From Trebouxia sp. TZW2008 (lineage: Eukaryota; Chlorophyta; Trebouxiophyceae; Trebouxiales; Trebouxiaceae), in NCBI GenBank assembly GCA_002118135.1, contig BDIU01000004.1, positions 248,001-312,000 of the forward strand: DNA of 64,000 nt, read 5' to 3'. This document shows, in pieces, positions 60,353 through 64,000 of the stretch. The stretch's first letter is position 1. Each line of letters opens with the position of its first letter. A program made the position numbers and the translations under genes. The notes below the pieces were generated by a model. The model searched no databases. It was not told the DNA's origin and saw only the letters and a program-made list of their open reading frames with translations.

Positions 60353-61511
60353 GTGCTCGACTGGCCAGGTAATCAAGAGCGCGCAACGGTTGTCTCACGA
60401 CGCACAGAGTGGTTCTGCTGCAGTGACAGTTGTGGCCAGGACTCAGCTGCGGTGTGAGCGTCGAAGTGACCTCGTCAAGCGCTGCTGCAGCTCAGCATGC
60501 GGCTTGACTCACCTACTGTGGCTGCACCTTGTGACGCGAGCCAGCAGGGATGCTTGCTGTGCAAGATAGGCGTGTGAGCCTGAGTGTGCAGCACGGAGCA
60601 AAGCACGCTTCTGTATCCGAATCCCACCGCTCAAAATCAAATTCCGCCGCTGGTCTCTGCATGAACGATCAGTGTGTGTGTGGCCAGGATGTTGTCACCG
60701 CAGCGACAATGTGTTATGTCGTTCGCCTGAGGCTCCCACAACTGCGCACGCCTGACACAAATTCGTTTGTGAATTTGCATCCTTGAAGCGCTAGCTTCAA
60801 ACTTTGGAAGTTTGTGCTCAGTGATTGAGTCAAGTTGTGACAGTCGAAGGCAGGTTGCCTGGGCATTAATGTCTGGAGCTGAATGAACGGAAGGTGTGAT
60901 GCTAGAAGGATACCTTTTGAGGTCTCAAGACCACTTGTTGCTGAGCTTACCTCACAGTTCTGCTGACTTGCAGCACTCTACCCTTTGAAACTCTACATCA
61001 TCTGCAGCTTTCAAGCACAACTTGTTGCAAAATCAGAACCAAGTGTGTGGCAGGCAAGCAGCAACTGCCACCAGTACCGATACAAGCATGTAAATGATCA
61101 TATACACACATACCACATATGCAAGCAAAGCAAGTGATTTCTGTGCGGTGGGCATCAAACAACTGCAATAATACTATTAATTGCAAAGCCTGCAAAGCAG
61201 AGTTGCAGAGGTCCCAATAAACCTGACTGCATTGGATGCAGTACCATCACAATTTATCATGAAAAAAGACCTGCAAAGTAGAACTATCGATCGGCATGCA
61301 GACACGGCAGCGAGTTGCGACTGATCAAGTATTCTACAGCAGTTTGACAAGTCTGCAAAACTTTACAATGATGCATGGTAGCTGCTGCTTGCAAAAGGAT
61401 AAGGCCGGGTTTCCTATAGCTGACAGTTGTTCTGAAAACAAAGATAGTTTCTATACTGCTTGGTCAAAGCCTTCTGCTGCCAGTGTCAGACAATCGCAAA
61501 GGCCAGTAGCA
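60353..61511. other. Promoter of the winged-helix gene and intergenic sequence
   Basis: CpG-rich to about 60.75 kb, consistent with a promoter, then AT-richer sequence reaching the J-protein stop. No gene was recognised. Confidence 0.5.
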
Positions 61512-62360
61512 TCAGTGCTGGTCAAACTGCTTCTGGTCTCGCTTTTCCTGCAGAAGTTCATTAATTCGCTGCTGTGCTGGAGTAGGATTGTCTCTGCGCT
61601 CATCAGCATTAGTTGCTATGTTGTAAGAATACCTGCAACAGGCAGCAAGGCTTGCCACAGTAATCTGACACGCGTTCAAAGCTATCAAGTCATGACACAG
61701 GGGCCTTATCATCCTTCAAGCAAAGCAAGTTTCTTTTGTATCCTAGCGCAAACGACTTCCATTCACATGAGCAACATCAGAAGCTTTGAAACAGCTTATG
61801 GCTCAAAGTTCAGGGGTCGTTTGGGATCGAGACTCACATATCATGGTGAACGCGCACAGCTCCAGCAAACAATGCGCATCCACCAATCAGGCAGGCTGAA
61901 ATGAACAGGGAGGGTAGTCTTGTAGTCCTGCACATACACATCAAGGGTTGCAAGACGGAAAGAGCTCCCTCATACAGCCATTGCAGCTGCATTACCTGGC
62001 TGCCCGCACCCACTGCTGACTAGAGGACTGATGCTGTTCCTGCCAGCGCCTTCTGGCTGCAGCTGCTTCTGAAGCGGGTGCTTTCGAGCCCTGCAGATGT
62101 GCAGGGGTGCAGCAATGCAGGGAGGTGATAGCATTGAGATGATGGGTCGATCGAGACAGATGCATGTATTGAGCTTGACGTGCCTCTTTGAGTATGGATG
62201 TTGCTGCTCTGCTGACAGCCTGAAACCGCTGAGCTGCCTGAAGAGAGGGGTCTCTGTCGGGGTGATGCTTTAAAGCTAACTCTCTGAAGGCTTGCTGAAC
62301 TTCTTTCTTACTCGCGCCTCGCTGCAACCCGAGCACTACATACGGGTCTTCATATGCCAT
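61512..62360 (-). CDS. Small J-domain co-chaperone with one membrane segment
   Basis: J domains stimulate HSP70 ATPase. Four exons in agreeing phase (62360-62158, 62090-61996, 61895-61838, 61632-61512) give about 158 residues. The J domain fills residues 5-65 (DPYVVLGLQRGASKKEVQQA, then the HPD motif in LALKHHPDRDP). A hydrophobic stretch (ACLIGGCALFAGAV) near residue 100 looks like a single membrane helix, and the tail is charged (EERRD-type, RINELLQEKRDQKQ). The first donor (GTCTCG) is weak and was chosen because it puts the membrane segment in frame; reading straight through instead gives a J-domain protein without it. It is head to head with the next gene. Confidence 0.78.
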
Positions 62361-62791
62361 GCAAGGTCAGGAACAAGCGGAGGTGTGGTAGCGAGTCACA
62401 CAGTCAGGGTCTACACTCGCAATAACTCTTGGTGATGTACGAGCCCGGCGAGCATAGGACGCTGCAAGTGACTTGGCAAGAGTGAAACTGTGGTGTCGGA
62501 CAGGTGATACAATCAATCTTGCGTCGTGCTGCAATGCAACGAGCTACACCACAATGTACCTGAAAGCCTCGCTCCGAATCCACTGCCAACCCGAACGTTC
62601 TTCTTCTTTTTACGGTGTTACACCCGACCGTCACAATCAGGCGCCAAAGTTAATTTTGGACAGAATCGAATCTCCGAGGACACCTGAGCACACACTGTGA
62701 AGCGCAAGTTCGGCACAAAATTAGCTTGAACGCATCTGTTCTCTCACTGCACCTTGCAACACTACAGACGTGCCGGCGACGTGCCCGGCTT
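62361..62791. promoter_or_regulatory. Shared head-to-head promoter region, J-protein / right-edge gene
   Basis: About 430 CpG-containing bases lie between two divergent start codons. No core element was identified. Confidence 0.45.
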
Positions 62792-64000
62792 ATGTCGGCC
62801 ATGGAACCGCCCTTTCTACCTACCTATGCACATCCTACAGCACAGCCTTTTGCTCCCATGTTCCCAGCTCAGACGGGTTTTGACTCTGCAGTATACGGTG
62901 GTCCACCCGTGTCGCAACCACCTCCACCGCCTCCCAAGTGGCAGCACTCGAAAGACGTGCAGAACAAGCGTGGAACGTTTAACAACAGGCAGAACTTCAG
63001 AGTACCGTCTTCTCAAGCAGACTTGAAGCACTTGCGTCAGCAAAACGCCAAGCGAGCACGTCAGCATTTCAAAGGCAAGCCATAAACCTCACCTGCAGCA
63101 CGTGGTGCTTTAGGACGTTTGTCACCTTTACCGAGTAGCTGTTCAGCTGGGTTGTTGTGAGCCTCAAAAGTGCTATGCTTTGTAGGGCCCAGACCTGAGA
63201 AAGGGAGAAATGTGGCTTCTGGACCAGTCAACGCCAGCAGTTCCTACTTGCAAAAGCGCTCAGGTATTTTGCTCATCACAGTGGTCAAGTTGTGCTAAAT
63301 AGTTGGCTGTTTTCCTTGGTGTGGTCTAACAAACCTGGGTGTTGCAGGTCGCCGTGGGGGTGCTCGGGGCAGAAGCAAGCAGCACTCTTCACGCAAACGT
63401 AATGAGATCATTGTCAAGCGCGAGCAGACCCCCAGCACCATCCAGCAGACTCCAAATGCTGTTGCTGAGCGCTTACGGGTACCAGCAGCTGAGGCTGGCT
63501 GGACAGCAGGCTCAGACACTCTCACAAGTGCAGAGGTGGCAATGGGCAGCAACTTTGATCCTTTAGGTATACCTTCCGCAGACTTCTTGAGCTTCCTTTC
63601 AATATTTCGCCCCTCAGCACACCATGCTGTGTTACCCCTGGGTTAGTGCATTGACCATTGAGCGTTTTGCAGGTAGCTGTATGCTTTTGAAGAGTGAGTA
63701 CAACACTGATGAGGAGGATGATGATGATGACAATGACTCCAGCACCGGCAACAGTGACGTGGAAGAGGAACAGAGTATGCCACAGCCTGGTACTCAGGCC
63801 TACCAGCGATTGCCCAGTGCTGTCAGACAGCGTCTAGAACAGCTGGCAGGCCAAGTAGAAAGTCTTATAGATGAAAATCAAAAGCTCAAAGAGGTAAGAT
63901 CTTCTGTCATTCAATGTGTCAACTTGATGTTGCTGCTGCTGCTGAGTGTGCTGTGTGCATCCTGTGACCAAGCTGGGCTATGCATGCATGTCAAGCATGA
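62792..64000 (+). CDS. Basic/acidic coiled-coil protein of unknown function (3' end off the window)
   Basis: Three exons are seen: 62792-63074 (MSAMEPPFLPTY, then Pro-rich and basic sequence ending QQNAKRARQHFKG), 63348-63566 (Arg/Gly/Lys-rich start, then AAEAGWTAGSDTLTSAEVA) and 63673-63893 (acidic EEDDDDDNDSS, then a heptad-like LEQLAGQVESLIDENQKLKE). They join in phase and the gene continues past the edge after a GTAAGA donor. The first intron appears to use a GC donor (AAAG|GCAAGC); without it the frame stops at 63085. The pattern of Pro-rich start, basic patch, acidic patch and coiled coil suggests a nuclear RNA- or chromatin-associated protein, distantly like NUFIP-type proteins, but the family is not recognised. 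Confidence 0.65.

Noticed and set aside
60550..60786. Plus-strand open frame of 78 codons
   Set aside because: It sits in the CpG-rich upstream region of the winged-helix gene and has no recognisable motif or splice continuation.

Overview
This is a nuclear window from a eukaryote, almost certainly a green alga (Chlorophyta; the genus cannot be told from sequence alone). Genes are split by many short GT-AG introns whose acceptors are nearly always TGCAG. Several proteins have the plant-lineage form: a CPL1-type CTD phosphatase with double-stranded RNA-binding motifs, plant-type Pur-alpha, plant-type TMEM120 and an RPUS6-type pseudouridine synthase. A Kintoun/DNAAF2 dynein-assembly factor, which flowering plants lack, points to a lineage that makes or recently made motile cilia. 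No bacterial operon, CRISPR array, rRNA or tRNA was recognised.

Layout. 1-11.0 kb (-): CPL1/FCP1-like phosphatase running off the left edge. 11.5-14.2 kb (+): pyruvate dehydrogenase E2/E3BP-like subunit. 14.5-18.7 kb (-): phosphatidylglycerophosphate synthase PGS1. 18.9-19.6 kb (+): GOT1 Golgi transport protein. 20.9-24.4 kb (-): TMEM120. 24.8-26.1 kb (+): divergent ubiquitin fused to ribosomal protein eS31. 27.8-30.9 kb (+): Pur-alpha. 31.9-32.5 kb (+): mitoribosomal mS34. 32.6-35.3 kb (-): protein with a chromo-like segment at each end. 36.0-37.3 kb (+): ribosomal uL15. 38.3-42.2 kb (-): RPUS6-like pseudouridine synthase. 42.7-44.8 kb (-): unassigned Ala/Gln-rich exons. 45.0-52.3 kb (-): ubiquitin-specific protease with a long low-complexity tail. 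52.7-56.4 kb (+): DNAAF2. 56.9-60.4 kb (-): winged-helix protein. 61.5-62.4 kb (-): membrane J-protein. 62.8 kb to the right edge (+): acidic/basic coiled-coil protein, truncated.

The genes are housekeeping in nature (translation, mitochondrial metabolism, RNA modification, proteostasis, secretion, chromatin/RNA polymerase II control) and are not a functional cluster. They are mostly arranged as head-to-head pairs sharing 0.4-0.7 kb promoters. These promoters and the first exons look richer in CpG than the TpG/CpA-rich gene bodies, a pattern expected from methylated gene bodies with CpG-island starts.

The most unusual feature is the number of short local tandem duplications, about 100-200 bp per unit and two to seven copies, that lie across exon-intron borders. 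They occur in CPL1, GOT1, TMEM120, RPUS6 and the USP gene. Usually one copy keeps the reading frame and the others are decayed copies of a splice site plus part of its exon. Both exons of the second dsRNA-binding motif of CPL1 are separately triplicated. This could be a record of intron turnover or a source of alternative splicing. Exon models below were built by hand and accepted where the codon phase agreed across introns; first exons are the least certain parts.
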